Shown here: in pieces, positions 42,961-58,200 of the stretch
How positions within the stretch are numbered: the stretch's first letter is position 1
How the letters are laid out: each line of letters begins with the position of its first letter
Assembly (NCBI RefSeq): GCF_026914265.1
Contig: NC_069124.1
Coordinates: forward strand, 9,264,213 to 9,328,212
Origin: Mya arenaria
Taxonomy: Eukaryota > Mollusca > Bivalvia > Myida > Myidae
Reading direction: 5' to 3'
Length of the DNA stretch: 64,000 nucleotides
Program-made: the position numbers and the translations under genes
Notes under the pieces: model-generated
Database searches by the model: none
The model's input: only the letters and a program-made list of their open reading frames with translations
Told to the model about the DNA's origin: nothing

Positions 42961-43227
42961 CGATAAAACAGTGAAATTTACCAATAATTGCGTTAACAAG
43001 TGATTTTGGATGTATATGTATGAGTCACAACAATGTATTTTGGATTACCTATCGGATAGAATGGATATCCTGTGTTAAATTCACGAAAGTGTACCGGTTA
43101 CCGCTCAATATTTAGTTCGAAGGTCATAACTCGCCGGTTTATGGGTAGCAGCATATAAAATACACACATTTACCCTGTTTAGTTACTCGGATTATGAATT
43201 TATAGTGATTTTTTTTTGTCAGTGTTT

Positions 43228-43260
43228 ATGAACGACAGGATGTATCCTAACAGACACCCG
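43228..43260 (+). CDS. TLE: TLE exon 1 (start codon exon)
   Basis: This short exon encodes [11 protein letters not shown] before donor GTAAGT. Two in-frame ATGs exist. The second (43240) gives MYPNRHP, which lines up with the vertebrate start MFPQSRHP and has A at -3, so it may be the one used. The first has a poor context (T at -3). An in-frame stop lies at 43195-43197. Confidence 0.85.
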
Positions 43261-46200
43261 GTAAGTTTGTCTGTGATTAAAGAAGCGATCAATTAACCAT
43301 GATTCTTTGTTCTCGCCGCCTACTACCACTATGTTTAATCGTGTACTGCGGCATTCTACGCTGGTCGTGTCAGATTACACGATTCAAGGCGCGTACCGCA
43401 TTCAAGTAACAACTGTTCATCTTTTGATATTTACCAGCTGTATGAAACGTTCTCTCTCACTGGCCAAACGTTGTTTAATCATGTTTATTTACATTGGGTA
43501 ATATTGAATGCTATGTATATATACATGTATATGACCCAGATTTTTTGAGCTGTATCTTTTTCAGTCGCAACACCAGCCAGGTCAGCCTTTTAAGTTTACA
43601 GTGGCCGAGTCATGTGACAGGATCAAAGAAGAATTCAGCTTTCTACAAGCTCAGTACCACAGGTAATGGGTGTATGGCTGTCAGTGCTAATACCACTCTG
43701 TACACTGATGTGTAAATGACTTCCATGTGTACATTCAGTATTTAATATGATAGAAATGCTACTAGATCAATATATATAACTCATTTTATATTTATTGCAT
43801 GGTTGAATCAACGAGAGATGATGTATGAGAAGGTGACATGTCCTAGCTCAGAGCACAGCAAAGGTATCCATGATAGACCGATGTTGACACATTTCAGCCA
43901 CTAATGATTGGTTCTATGTTATGCATTAACTGGGTACATAATGAAAAAAATGGGAATATTTTATAATATTACATACATAGTTCTCACTGAATGGGTCTTA
44001 CCTGATTTATAGAATAGACAAGCTTGTCACCCATATCTGCCTGAGCCTCCCAATATTACATACTCATGTATTAATTATCTTAGATGTGTTGTGTATAAGT
44101 TTGCTTTGTCATGTTTTCCACTCTGTAAAGTTGTACCCCACTGAGTTGATTTGCATTGTCAAACAATGCAAGGAAGATAATGATTCATCATCTTCTAATA
44201 TTGCCATATCCTTGTTCTCAATTGCTACTGATTTGACCAGAGTGCAGTTTGAACCAATAGAGGGTGTTAGCCAGGTTTTAAACAGGACAGTGTGCTGGAG
44301 ATAAAAAAGAGTACAATGTGAATTTCACAGAAAACGTTAGAAATTGTTCTAAATTAAAGTTATATTAGGAATCAACTGGTAAATATGAAAAGCTTGTATT
44401 GACATTTACAATCATATTTTTTAAAGGTTTAACCAAATCCATTTTTTTTATCTTGAGCATTTAAATCTATGAAGGCAGGAGAGTGCATAATTATGCTTGT
44501 CTCCATGAGGGAAGAAGGGTGCTCCCAAGAAAGGAAAGTGTGCAGCACCCTCCAAGAACTTACTCTACCTGGTAAAACCCTACAACTTTTTCAAGTTGGC
44601 CATTTTTCCATTTTAACCTATACAATGACCATAGCTATTAGCAATATTTTTCAGTGTAGGCCTGTCCAGAGGCATGTCAGGTTTCCTTAATGATTTACAT
44701 GCTAGCTCCCCACCTAAGCCATTGGGGTTCGATTCCCATGTGGGCGTTTGTGAATGGTCAAACTGATTATCTTGACTGGTAAAGTGTTTTCTTTTTCATC
44801 ACCACTGACAGCAAGATTATTTCATACTATGCACTGGAATGCCTTTGATCAATTGAGCTTTAATATTTGGTTCACAGGTTCATACATTATGATTAAACAA
44901 ACCTATTTTGAAGTTATTCCGAGTTACACTGTCTATAGCCTTGGGATGAGACTGTGCAAGACAATGAATATGGATGATGTTAATTTTGCATACAGTAACC
45001 ACACAATGGATAAACATTCTCATTGTTTACATTCAAATCTTTCCTACTCTGGATTTTTCATGGACATACTTCTTACAAATTAAGACTGTTTTAAGTGGGC
45101 TTGTTTTATTTAAATATATGAGCACATCATAAAATATTTCAAAGTATGCTGTTAACAGAGTTGTTAACAATATTCTGATGATTCAGCCCAATGGGTTTAT
45201 CAAGGAATCATTTAGAAGAATAAATGCAGGTGTCACTTGTAGCATTCACCTGTCAATATTTGCTCAATATTTTATTCTCATCTTGTTATCATTCAGTAAC
45301 TTGATATAATCTTTCCTCTTGGCCTTTGAGAGATTGTCCATTTAGTTATATCACAGTTGGGACTTGAAAGTGGTCTTTGAACATAAATATTTATCATCTA
45401 AGTGTGAGCCCTCCATATTTTTGAGAGGAGTGCCGCATGATAAAGGGCAAGGATACTAGATTTGTTGTACAATGTAATTGTAATTTATATGTTAATGCAG
45501 TGGTTGAAACTAAAACACAATCCCTGCACTGGTAGAACTGTCCGGGCTTGCACAAACTCAGACTTCTATACAGCAGGGCTGGTTGACCGGTAGCAATAAG
45601 TTTGAATTCAGGCTTGTTCATCCAAAAGTCTTATTTCGATTACTGAAAATGTACCATTCCCTAATTTTTCTGCATAGTTTTACATCCCAATGATAAGATA
45701 ATTTGACTGTGTTGATGGTTTAGTTGTATAGGTGGCTGCCTCTCAACTAATGTTTCGGGTTCGAGTCTCACCATGAGAAGAGAATATTCTCTTGCCTTAA
45801 AGCTATTTTCAGCCTGAAGCTGATTGAAATTGAATTGATATAAATACTTTTGCAAGTTATATAGTTTATAGTCCATAAACAGACTGTCATAAAAAATAAT
45901 TAATATAATGCCGTTCAATGAGAAAGGTTAACATTTTACTTTTACCATTCTCATGCATTTGAAAGTGAATTCGTTTGGTACTTATTCAAGCTTTTGTTTG
46001 TGGTTAGCCAGTGTAAAGAGGAAAGAGACGCCGCCAAAAACAAGAGAGTAAAACACTCTCAGAAGTGCACCAGTGGTTTGTGGTTTGGACATATGACAAA
46101 GTACTGGTAACTGCAGGCATAACAATGTCTGAAACGAACAATGTTTTGTATTCTGAGTTTACCAAGCAAACAGAAATAATATTCTTCTGAGCAGGATATA

Positions 46201-49200
46201 CCTGATCTGGCCAACATCTGTGGATGTGGGCATCCCTTGATGTTCAACCTATTGAATATTTATATAAAATCATGTACAAGTAAATTTACTATTTGAAAAA
46301 CGTGGCACCCAATACCAAAATTCTGACATAAAAACACAAGAATTTGTACACCAATGATGTAAAAGGCACGAATGGATCATTCAGAAAGGTATCACATCTT
46401 CTGGAGCAGTCTTCATTCCTTCTTCATCAAGACCAAACGACTTAATCGGTGATGATGTCTGATTGGTTAGCGACGGCTGATTAGTAAGCGTATCAGACTC
46501 TGGATCAGAGGGTCCTATGTTTGATCTCCACTTGGGAGTTTTGTGGATTTTATATGTGCTGGTAATCACCCTGGAATGGTAAATGGTTCTTAAAACATAT
46601 CACTGAGGTTTATTTTTTTTTACATTAATTGAGTAATCGTTAAGGTGACCACAACCAGAGTTATTGAGGTAGTACACAGGTGCTTTAGGGATTGCTGGTG
46701 ACATAACTTATATTACTTAAAATTGTCAACATTCAAGAATTATGGTCAGTGTTAGTGAATATTGTTGTAACTTATATGCACAGTACTGTAGTTATAGAAT
46801 GGTAAGCTAATTCTACTATTCTACTTGATACTTTGATGTGGGAGTTGAAGCGTCGAGGAAAATATAGACACGCTCTCAAACATTGTACATTCGCAAACAA
46901 AGCACTTCAGAGTCAGTGTTGCTTGTTCATCATTGCACTGTGAGAATAATCTTACTGTTAATACATAAATGTTTTCTCTGCACCTATCTGGGCAGTTAAG
47001 ATCACACATCAATAGCATTTCTGAGCATATAATTTCAAATATTAATTATGATTTATACATACATGCATACATGAACAACTTTTTTGTAAAACATATCTTG
47101 GAAGGAACATACTCTCTAATTCCTAATGTCCAATGTCACATTTTTATAGTGAAGTAATTACCATTTCTCATGTGGTATTTATTGATTGTAATTGGCGGTT
47201 TTTGCTATTGACTGCCAGCTACTTGCCAGGCCTATTAGGTAGCAGAGTCTTGAGCTGTTTTGAATTCTTTCCATTATAATAATTGTAGATAAAGATCAGA
47301 CATTATTTGGTATTTTTCTCAGTTTTTTGACAGGTTCTTTTTTTGTAAATGTTATTGGCAATTAAACAATTTTTAGTGTATATTTCGGTCATTTTCAAAA
47401 CTCTTGGTGTGTTTATACTGGTTAAGCTTTGATTCTGTTTGGTTATGTTATACAGTCTTATATGGTGTGTGAATTTTAGAAGGAGTTTATCTGTAATGAG
47501 TACCAAGTAATGTCAACATCATTTTGTACTGGAATGAATGATGCAATGTGACAGTCCAACAGTAACAATTGTTGCGTATCACAGCGAGTATTGCAGCATT
47601 CAGTCGTGTGTTGACCGAGTTTGATTTTAGAGCATGGAAAACATGTGCTTGATGTCAACTACTGAGTTACGCATCACGTTTTATTTACAAGTCTCAAAAT
47701 ACCAGACAGTAGGTTAGATTTCCATTTTGGGCACGGCTGATTGTGGTTTGTAAATAGATAGGTATTGTAACAATAGCTAATTAGAAACCTTCGTCACCCA
47801 GTTATGGGTGATTAATACATGGATTGATAGTTCATTATGTGGTTAATTAATGCATGTTTACACACTGTTCTTGGTTGCATTTGAATCACTTAAGACATTG
47901 ACAATTTTTGAGGGTGTTGACAATGATATATATATATATTGGCGCTAATGTCTTGTGTTTTATTTTTTTGGGCAAGTTTTTCTGTACATTGATGGGGAGG
48001 TTATACATGGGTGGCGACGGAAAATCATATTAAGGCTGATCTTTTAAATTGGTGTGCAACTGTCATCTTTGCAGGACCAACTTGTGACCTATATTCAAGA
48101 AAAAAAATGATATTCAGATATGGACAAATGATATGGTACAGAAGTACAAAATTATGTTTGACTTAAAATTCCTGCAGAGAAATTTGTCATCTGAGATGCT
48201 TTGTTGTTCTCTGAGCAGAATTTAAAATCATTACAACATTGAATCATTGCCTCAGCCTGCATGGACCTTTTGAAGAATTCTCTAAAAATCTGCATATTAG
48301 ATGCAGAACAGAATAATAAGTATGTGATTAGGCCACACTAAAAAATAACTTTGCTTGGCCTTAATCCCACCTCACATTTTAAGGAGTAGGAAGGTATTTA
48401 TATATATATATGTACATGTTTCATAGCCCCTTAATTCTGTAATAAAAAAATAGTCTGCTGGGGATGGGGGCTGTTTAGTGAGATGGTTGAGTCAGGCCAA
48501 ACAAACTGTTTAGTGGTTGTGGCCTTGTGTATCTTTGTTACAAAGCCCTCTGTCTCTTTCAGTCTCAAGATGGAGTGTGAGAAACTTGCTCAGGAGAAAA
48601 CAGAAATGCAGAGACACTATGTCATGGTAAGTGCTAATAAGCCACACTATTTTTTTTACCTTTTTTCCACCCGCAGCAAAAGAGTTCTTTTCAATGTTCT
48701 ATAAAAATTATATTTGTTGTATATATATGAGAACTGCTTAACTCGGTGAAATCCTTCATTGGCTCCCTGTGAGTGTATTTTAGTACAGTTGTCAATGTAA
48801 TATGCCCTTTTTCTAGAATTTTTACTTTTATGTAATAATCGTTCTTTTATATATGATTTACAATCTAGTGTATCAAGTTGATATCTTTGCAAATTAAAGG
48901 GCCCTGGCCCCATTCACAAAATAAGTATTGTATTTTAAAGTGTATCATCCATTACGTTTTCTCCGTCTCATATAGTTTTAAACAAGTCCTGGAGTTGAGC
49001 TAAGGCAGTCTGTCTGCGATCAATTCCCAATATTCGGAGATCTGAGTATGGGCCATATCGGCCTGGAAACATTACAGCATGTGAACTGTCTGAGATTTAA
49101 TGACACTTTTGGAGACAGCCACTCTCGTCATTCATTGGCTGAAAATGAAGGTCATAGAGGTCACATGACTTGTATTGGAAAGACGGGAACTGGATCTATT

Positions 49201-52200
49201 TGGAAAGAATCGTGACACTTCATTTGATTATTTGAGATGAGCGGTGCTTGTATAATGCTGCTGTAGCTTTTTTGAGTGAATTCTACTGCTTCCCTGGAAA
49301 CTAATTGTATTCAACAATCTGTTTAATCATTCAGTCTTTGTTTGAAAAAGCATGCAACATTATTTTCATAAATAGTTTTATTTTTGGTCAGTTCAATGGA
49401 AGAAGATGAAATTTGCTTTAAAATGGGGACAGACATATTTTTCACCTAGAATTAAAAAAAATGCTACTATGAGAAAAATCTGGTGGTTTTTGGCATGTAA
49501 TAGAATTAAAGGGGGAAAGTTACGAAAAGACAGGAAGCCTTGTTAAAGTTTATTGCTCGAGTTCACTGCATTGAAAAGACATTCAATGGTTCCTTTACAT
49601 CAAATAAGGTAACTACTCAACTGTTAACACATGAGTCAGCCGACTTGCTAAATATTTATTTAAATGTTTTAACCTATTTGAGACTTGCCAGATCGGGTAT
49701 CAGAACGCTATCTTTGTTACTTGTATGTATTTTTTGGGGGCATGGTGAATGACAGGTATTCTTTTCTAATCTGATAGTGTCATTATCAGCTACATCAAAA
49801 TTGAGGTCTAGTGACTCCAGGAGTATACCTGAGTAAAACTAATGTGAAATAGTTGTTTGTGCAGTAATTTGTTAAACCATCAGTGAGAGAATGTTTACGT
49901 GGAGCAATTGACTGCATACGGTCTGCATTACTGTCAATACTTAGAGGCTTAGGTTTGGTTTATTAATTGTATGGTAAAAAACAAAACAGACATTTGATCG
50001 AACGGATCGTGTTTTCACTGATATTCAAAATGTACTTATTGAGGGTCAAACTGCATCAGTCAAGGATCGAACTGCATCAAAGTGCTTTAACCTAAAACAT
50101 TATATATATCATATGTAGAAACGGCGCAATTTTGCATTGTCCCTTATTGGTATTCACAAAATGTCCCCTTCAAGTAGAAGTCCTTAGAAGCAATCTATGC
50201 TTTTTTGCCTATGAAATATGGATCAACCAGCCTATGGTGTTTTATGCCATAGATAATGGTACATCAATCAACAATGAAAACATCTGATCTGGGAATAATA
50301 ATAATGCAAGCGTTGGCAGCGAAAATGGCCCAATTGCATGATAACAGCATATCCCATAACACAGATATCTGCCACGATTCTTATTTCCTTAAAAATCCTG
50401 TCAATTTTCCAAGTCTTTAGACAACACACACGAATGTTTTTCAATGAAGAATTAGTCATCAACATTTTATAACAAATAAATTCAACACTTGTTTATACGT
50501 GTGAACTAGGGGCTTTGTAGTAAACATTTGATTTATTTTATCTTGTATTTCTCTTTTGCAGTATTACGAGATGTCATATGGACTCAATGTGGAAATGCAT
50601 AAACAGGTATGTCTTAATTTCTTGTAACAAACAATGTCAGACCATCTCTTATTAGACTAGAGAAAAAGATCTAGATTCAGAAGAATTCTTGGTTAATTAA
50701 ATAACTGTTTATTGTTCATTATTTGTATTTAAAACTGTGACCGCTGTCTGGGGTTTAAAAGGGTAAAAGTCTGACTGTTCGACAAGTTCATGTACAAGGA
50801 CACTACTTTCCTTGTGAAGTGGAGTGAAGCATGTTTAGTACGATGTAACCGCTGCTGTTTTAGTTGTTAAACAGGATGATGTATGGGAGTGTAGGTTACC
50901 TGACAAGAAGCCATGTTTCGCTGTTGTTTGCATGCTGTCTACATGTTGATTGTTGTTAGAGACAATGTCAACATGCAGCCCATCTTGTTCTTGAGAGCAA
51001 GCAATAAAAGCATTCCTAAAATAATACTTTCATACTCTTGTAACGAGACAAAACATGAATCGCACCTTCAATGAGCTTTACAACAGTTGTATGAAATCAG
51101 ATTCTTTATTGTCTGTGAGTTTAAATGCTCAATCCTACATTTGCATAATGGTGTTTGAATTGGCTGGTATTTATAAAACATCATCTTTTTTAAATCATCC
51201 TAACTCGATTTCTTACGACTTCTTAGGTCTATTTCCTTAAAGTTAAATTTTCATAGTCAATTTAATAGATAAGGAAATGTGACTTTTTACAGAAACGGAT
51301 GGATTTTACTTTTAGTCAATAAAGTTAAAGTATGACTTGATGTTTTATGGATACTGGCCCAGGGCTTTATTGAGTTTTGGTTGTTCCAGTTAACAACACC
51401 TTTATAAAATCTCACAAAAAAACCGCAGATGTGCCAGTGTGTACATACCATTGAAGTGTAGAGGTTATTAGATATTGTGGTCAGTTTTTGACCACAGTAA
51501 AATAGCCAATGATCAGCGGAGCGAACATTCTTTAATGGTCAAGTTGGCCAAGATGTACCTTCCTTGGTGAGAATGCCTGAGGTGTACTTGCTGATAATTG
51601 ACATTATTTATCTGATGGTAACAAAGCTATTGTGAGGTTGTACATGATAATTTTGAAGCAATTAGGCAGTACTTTCTGCAGGCGATTTTAAATCAAGTGT
51701 CTTTTTTCAATGTTGCTTGTTGACAATCTGCCTTAAGGTTATTACCATGAAAGTTGTGAAAGTCACCCTACCTTGACGTTTGTTTGGCGAAGGATTTAAT
51801 TGTATATCAGAGAGATATTCGGAAGATAACACCATTACATTACACAACATAAATAGTTTTAAAATGTTACAAGTGGATTAATTTTCATGTTTATTTTTAC
51901 AGAGTCAATATTTGAAACGGTCCAATGTTGATTTTACATATCCAGATAGACATTAACTTTTGAAACTGTTGAATTATTAGTACCAAGGAAAGCAGTATTT
52001 ATTAAATAATTTATTGTAAATTATTGTGTCACTTTTTATAATGTTGTTTAAAACATATTAACAATAGGGTTTTGGTCTTGATGTTAAATGTGGTTTGTGG
52101 TAAGGTCCAAAGTTGAACTGCAAAGATTTGTGGTGGGTGAGTCATAAAATACATTTTTGTTGGATTGCTTGTGGTATTTTGCATCAATCAAACACAGTTT

Positions 52201-55200
52201 TCCTTCGCAATTATGCAAAAAGCATGTCTTAGCATAACTAACTCTTTGTTGAATCAAGTACAAGTCAAGTTTATCATGTATACATTAGGTAAAATGTAAG
52301 GGTGATGCATTTTGTGGAAGAAAAAATACAGCAATTAATTTCAGTGTCATTCGGCATATCGGAAATCAAAGCCCACAATTTTCCAGTGTTTTGTGCATTT
52401 AATGTCGTCATTAATTGATAAATGAAGTAACTGATGTTTTAACATATAAAATGATACAACAATAACAAACATACACAGATTTCAAGTAATTCAACTCCTT
52501 GTAAACAATTTAAACTCTAGCAATTTTTGTAAGTATGTAGTTCCTACCACATCGGTACGCTACAACATAATTTGTTTTATAGGAAACACTTAGATATCAA
52601 TTAGAATTTATCATGTTTTCTCTTCTGTTTGTATTGTTGTAAACATTATCCCCAAGTTGTATAAGAGTCGTAAAACAACATTTTTAACATAACTTTGAAA
52701 TTGATAGAACATTTTAAAACCCTTCTTAATTTTTGGCAGTAACTTGGAAATCCTGCTGAGATATCTCGGAAACCTTTGAACGCCTGGAATTATAATGGTG
52801 CCTGGAACAGATGTGGGGATAATCATCTGAATATACATTACAAGCCTAGGAAAACCACAAAGTTGTAATATTTTCTTCTGTGGTTAAAATGACTTTCATA
52901 ATTATGTTACCATGGCAATTAGGTTTAAAAAGTAAGGATAACATTTACGGTTTTAAATTGAAACTTAAATGATTTCTATTTCTAGATTTTTATCACCAGT
53001 AGCAGCTGAATGGACTATGAACTATTTATGTTTCCCCCATTCATGGGGAGATGTATTGTTTTTGCTCTGTCTGTCAGTCCATCAGTCAGTACGCCACATT
53101 TCATTTGCACTCAATAACTATAGACGCTTGGACCTGGGAACTTCATACTTGGTATGCAGGTTGATCATGACTATTAGATGACCCATAGTGATTTTGAGAT
53201 TAGTAGGTCAAAGGTCAAGGTCGCAGTAACCTTGAGGTGAAAAAACTGTTTCCCCTCAAAAACTAATGAACAGTGGGGCCCTTCTTCATACTTGATATGC
53301 AAGTTGGTCATGTTTAGTAGATGACTCCTTGTGATTTTGAGGTCACTAGGTCAAGGTCACAGTGACTTTCAAGTGTAAAACTTATTTTGGATCACTGATC
53401 CTATGCAGTAGATTGTTCACTACTGAATACAGCTGAATAGGCCAAACATCAAGGTCACTGTTGTCTCCAGTCGAAAAGTACAAATTTCATGTTCATTGTT
53501 GATTATTTTTCACTATGACCACACAATGGTGGAGACAAGCGCCTTTTAAAAAAACCCATCTCTAGTTTGACTCTACTTTTATTTGAAACTTGGATATTCT
53601 TTTAAATACAATAAACCAAAAACCCATGAATTATGGAAACAAGTTTTCTGTAAGAGGGAAGGATTTTCATACTGTTGTTCATCCTTGTTGTATTCTCCAT
53701 TCAATGTACTTTGCTGCTTAAAAACAATTATGAAAATTGTCAAGCCCTTTGTTTTAAGACGTTCGTTGCATTGTCATTGTTAGCGAAATTATAAGGATGT
53801 ATGCTAAATGTTATTAGAATATAAAAGTGTGTAGGCTTTTAGATATAAATAAGCCTGCGGTAAAACAATTTAGATGTACTTAATAGCCAAGTGCTTTTCA
53901 AGTGTTCAAATATGTTTTGAGAAGTTTATAAGAGAAATATCCGCATTAATGGATTGAGGTGTTTTGTTCAATATCGCTGCGTAACAGTTTCCTGATAACT
54001 TTATCTATCCTGATTGTCTTTTTTACAAGGGCATTTGTTTTAATTTGACTGTTTCCATTGTTTATAAAAAAACTAAAAGGGTTGTTTGTTTTCTATTACA
54101 TTATTAAAAAGATCTTGAACAGTTTAAAAATCTATCACACAGAGTCCATAATAATAGTAATACACTAAAACCACTTTTTTTAAACTGCTGAGCAGGTTGC
54201 TCCACAGCATTTACAATAGACTGCCCATCCAAACGCCAGACCGACCAACTGACCAACGGCTGTGGATCCGACTCCAATACACCCCCATTTGCTGGTTGAA
54301 ATAAGTAACTTTTTCAAGACATTCTTCCCATTGAAATGAACCAATGGGTTGTAGTTGCCATAAATATCCAAACAAATTCTGTCTTGTACAAGGCATGTAC
54401 TCATAAACACTGTTGGTAGCTCTGGAGCCAGTAAATTTGATTCTACATTGAATGAATGGTTACAGCTGAGAAAAAAGTCTTGGAAAAGGCAAGCATTCTA
54501 TTTTTAGCAGCCAATAACACTTGTGTGACTTCTTCTGTTGGAACTGTTGGAATCAAAGATGAGAGCTGCTTCTGAAATGTTATCTTTATCATTTGATCAC
54601 AGCTCTGGAAATGTATCTTGGTAGAAATGATAACGGCCCTCTTTTCAAGAAAATTAATCAGCAACAAAATAAAACTTCTTGATGAATAGATCGTTAGACA
54701 TGCCTTCTGTATTTTGTATTTCAAATGTATTAGAAGTTGTGCGTTTTCGTTGAGCACATGATACAAGGAATATGTAGGCTGCTCTGTGGCATAGCACTGT
54801 TATTTTTTAAGATATCGAAATGTTTCAGTAATTCAAATATTTCACTCACTGAACTTGTGTTTATCAAATAACCTTAAAAACATGGCAATTGATATTACTA
54901 CAAAATCGTATACAATTAAGTGTACTCTCTATAACCTGTATAAGCTGTAACCAGCCTGTTTAATGGCATCAAGTAGGTTTCTTGATAATTAGGTATAAAC
55001 AGTGGTGAACCTGTGATAAATTAGCTCCAGATAAATCAATAAAATGCGTGTACAGTGGAGCAATTACTTGCTGAATGTCCAATTAATCAACAGATGCATA
55101 CACCCCCTTTGACTGCAAACTAGTTCCCTCCAAAAACCTGCAAATCCAATGTCAAGCGAGTGTGAAATTTCATTGAATTATTGATATCTGGCAGGCGCCC

Positions 55201-58200
55201 CCTATCGGCTCCCAAATCACAGGAAATCCCTATTTAATGTGATCGGAAGGTAATCCAATCATCTAAGGCCCTACCAGGAGGGCCCTAGGGGCCTCTCATC
55301 ATGTTGAAGGGCTGCCTCTCAATGTTTTCTCTCAATAGTCACATTCTTGCTGAACCTGTTTGTTGTAATGAAAAGGGACATTTAGTGGCCAGAGCTGAAA
55401 TGTGTGAATAGGTTACAAGTTTACAACAGGCTAGGACTACTGGATATTGTTTGGTACAACTGAGATGCAGACAAGTGTATCTAGATGCGTTGTAGTGAAT
55501 AGGTACACTGTTATTGCGTCTGCTTGTGAGAGAGTACAGGAAGATGGTTATGAAATGCTAAACTAAATTCCAAGGTTACTATAATCATTGAAAGGCCTAT
55601 AATTTATTGCTAAATTTATTTTTTAGACATGTTGCAATTGATATTAGTTCAAGATATTTAGTAACTGCTTTTATACTTCAAGAAACATGTCTATACAGTT
55701 TAGATTTGAACTGTGTTTCTCTCTTTTTTTAGAGCCATTTTTTTTAGATGAAGATGGTTCTACTTTGATAAAAATATTCAAGGTTTGACATGTTTAACAA
55801 GACTGAAGGTTCGAGATCCACAACATTAGATTTCAATACTTTGTCTTCTGATGGTTCTTTTCTGCATATCTAAGCTTTAAGGTTTAAAAGATGAAGTAAT
55901 ATTACTGGAAGTTTTCTACTGGAGGGAGGTAAAAAGCCATCCTGGGAAGATGAGCTTCAATTACCTGATTACTTTCCTCAGTCTTCAGGCTATCAAAGGC
56001 AGTTCTGCATTTTTGTCATGTTTTCCCCTCAACATGCAATGGAAATAAATGGATTATGATGGAAAATGTTTCGCTATCTCCAACTTGGCATCCACTATGG
56101 TTAATTACGCTTATGAAATCAATTTGTCGGTGATGAATTCTCAAGGGTTGTGCATTTTCAAGTATGTGCACATGGTGAGATGTCTTGCCTTTGATCATAG
56201 AGTGTATGTGACCTATGATTGTATAGATTGTAATTGAATAAGGGAAAAGTATTATTTTATGAAGCAACATTAATGGCAGATTAAATAGCAAACAAAAGAT
56301 GTTACGCGGATAACTTTTGTTGTTCATTTGAGAAATTATTAATATAAATCATAAGTTATTAAAGTATTTAATGTCACAGTCTTTTTTGCTACAGCATCAA
56401 TAATAATTGTTACATGTTCCTGGCTGTAAAATCTGCATTATAATTATTATGATCAGTTTCCAATAATTTGTCTGCCCCAAGCCTACAAAATGGCCACGTG
56501 ACTTTTACAAGTTGCTGGTGGAATACTTAATGGTGGCGAGTGCTGGCGGCTTGCTATTTTGACATGTTTCGGGGGAATCATACTGACATTATTGATCGAA
56601 CTTGTCCAAGATCACAGCTCCGTGGTGATAAACTGCTCAAGTGTTTTATTTCTATGTTTAGTGCGCATACTTGTGCAAATAAGCTTTGGAACACAATGAG
56701 AGATTTCAAGATCAATTGGCTAAAGAAAATATTGCCTCCTAGAAGCAGGCAAATGAAAAACAATTTGATCTTTATTTGTTCAGTAAATATTTACTCTGGA
56801 ATAAGAATACCAACCCTGTTTGAATAAGGTGTTTAATCAACATAGCAGGAAAATAGGGTCAGCCATAGATTATTTTAGAAATTTAATGCCTTTGGAAATA
56901 TTAAATTTCAAGCCATTGTTTGCAAAGACGAATTCTTATCAATGAAAGAATGTACCGAAGATTTTTCTTGCAAATGTCATGAACAGTTCATTGGTTTTAG
57001 AGGCAGTTATTAATTTTGGCAAAAAGATAGAATTGCAGACAAACAAGGTTAAGTCCCAATTAAGTCTCAACAAATTTAACTACTCCTGTTTCAGCAATGT
57101 TGGCCTGAAAATGAAAATTTAGTGGGGAAAATATAACCCTCTGCACCTTGGTGTCAAATAATCAAATAATATGTCAGAGTTGACAGTTTTAACCAATCAG
57201 AAATCAGTATTTTATAACCTCTGAACTGTCATAAATCTCATTAATATTCATTAGGTTCAAAACATGTTTTCTAATTTCCCTATGGGCCCATTGACATTTT
57301 CATTTGTAGGCAATCAGATCATCAGGGAATAGAGAGCGAATTGCATCTTATCTATTTTCTGCTAAGATTTCTCTTAACATTCACATTATCTTATCCCCTT
57401 TTCTCCAAAAATGGAAGTTCTTCAATGGACAGATGTTATATAGAATTTTTTTGTGGTATTTCAGTGACAATCAATGTTTTGATGGTTACCACACAGGCAA
57501 GATTTTTTCAGCCTATTTGGACGTAATCTTGTCTAATTAATTTCGTATAAACTTTGGCAGTGTTTCCAGTTAATTACACTTATAGCAAATAAGTGAAATA
57601 TTGTAATCATGTTCTTGTTATGCATAACATTAAAAATGTTTATAAAAAATTGTTTGGCTCAGGTGCAATCTTTTCCATTACGAAAAAGTGCAGAAACTGT
57701 TGCCATGTCAAGCATATAACTAGTTCATCAGATATTGCAATTTCCAATATTCCCGATTGATTTTGCACTGAAATTCAACCAGAAATTGTGCAGACGGTCT
57801 GTCTGATTAACCCAAAGCTCATGGCTATAAGGACACAAGATGGCAAGAATTAATTGTGTCAATTTAAGATGACGACTATGACAAAGACTAAGGTCCGCGC
57901 GTGCTCTGCCATGGAGAACAAAGGGTTGACGCATGTCCCTGACTTCGCCTGCTAATGTTTATTGCAACAATAGACGTCTTGAGTCTTGAGATATTGAAAT
58001 TTGATGCGAGTGTCCAAATGAGGGGAAGTAATTATTTTGGGTAAAAAGCTTGGACAGTGGTCACAATGATAAAATGTGTGTTATTTTAGAGGTGGTTTTG
58101 TATAGTATTGTTAATGAGGATGAAGAAACTGACTTTATTCTTTCATACAATTAATTTGTGAATCTTAAATGGTTGAATGCCTTAACTTCTTTCATCAACT

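Larger units (their letters stand above)
43663..48562 (+). other. TLE: TLE intron 2
   Basis: A 4.9 kb intron with no other gene. It contains tRNA-derived SINE-like pieces near 44.70, 45.72 and 46.44 kb, and short TA-rich simple repeats near 47.93 and 48.40 kb. The remainder is AT-rich without visible structure. Confidence 0.8.
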
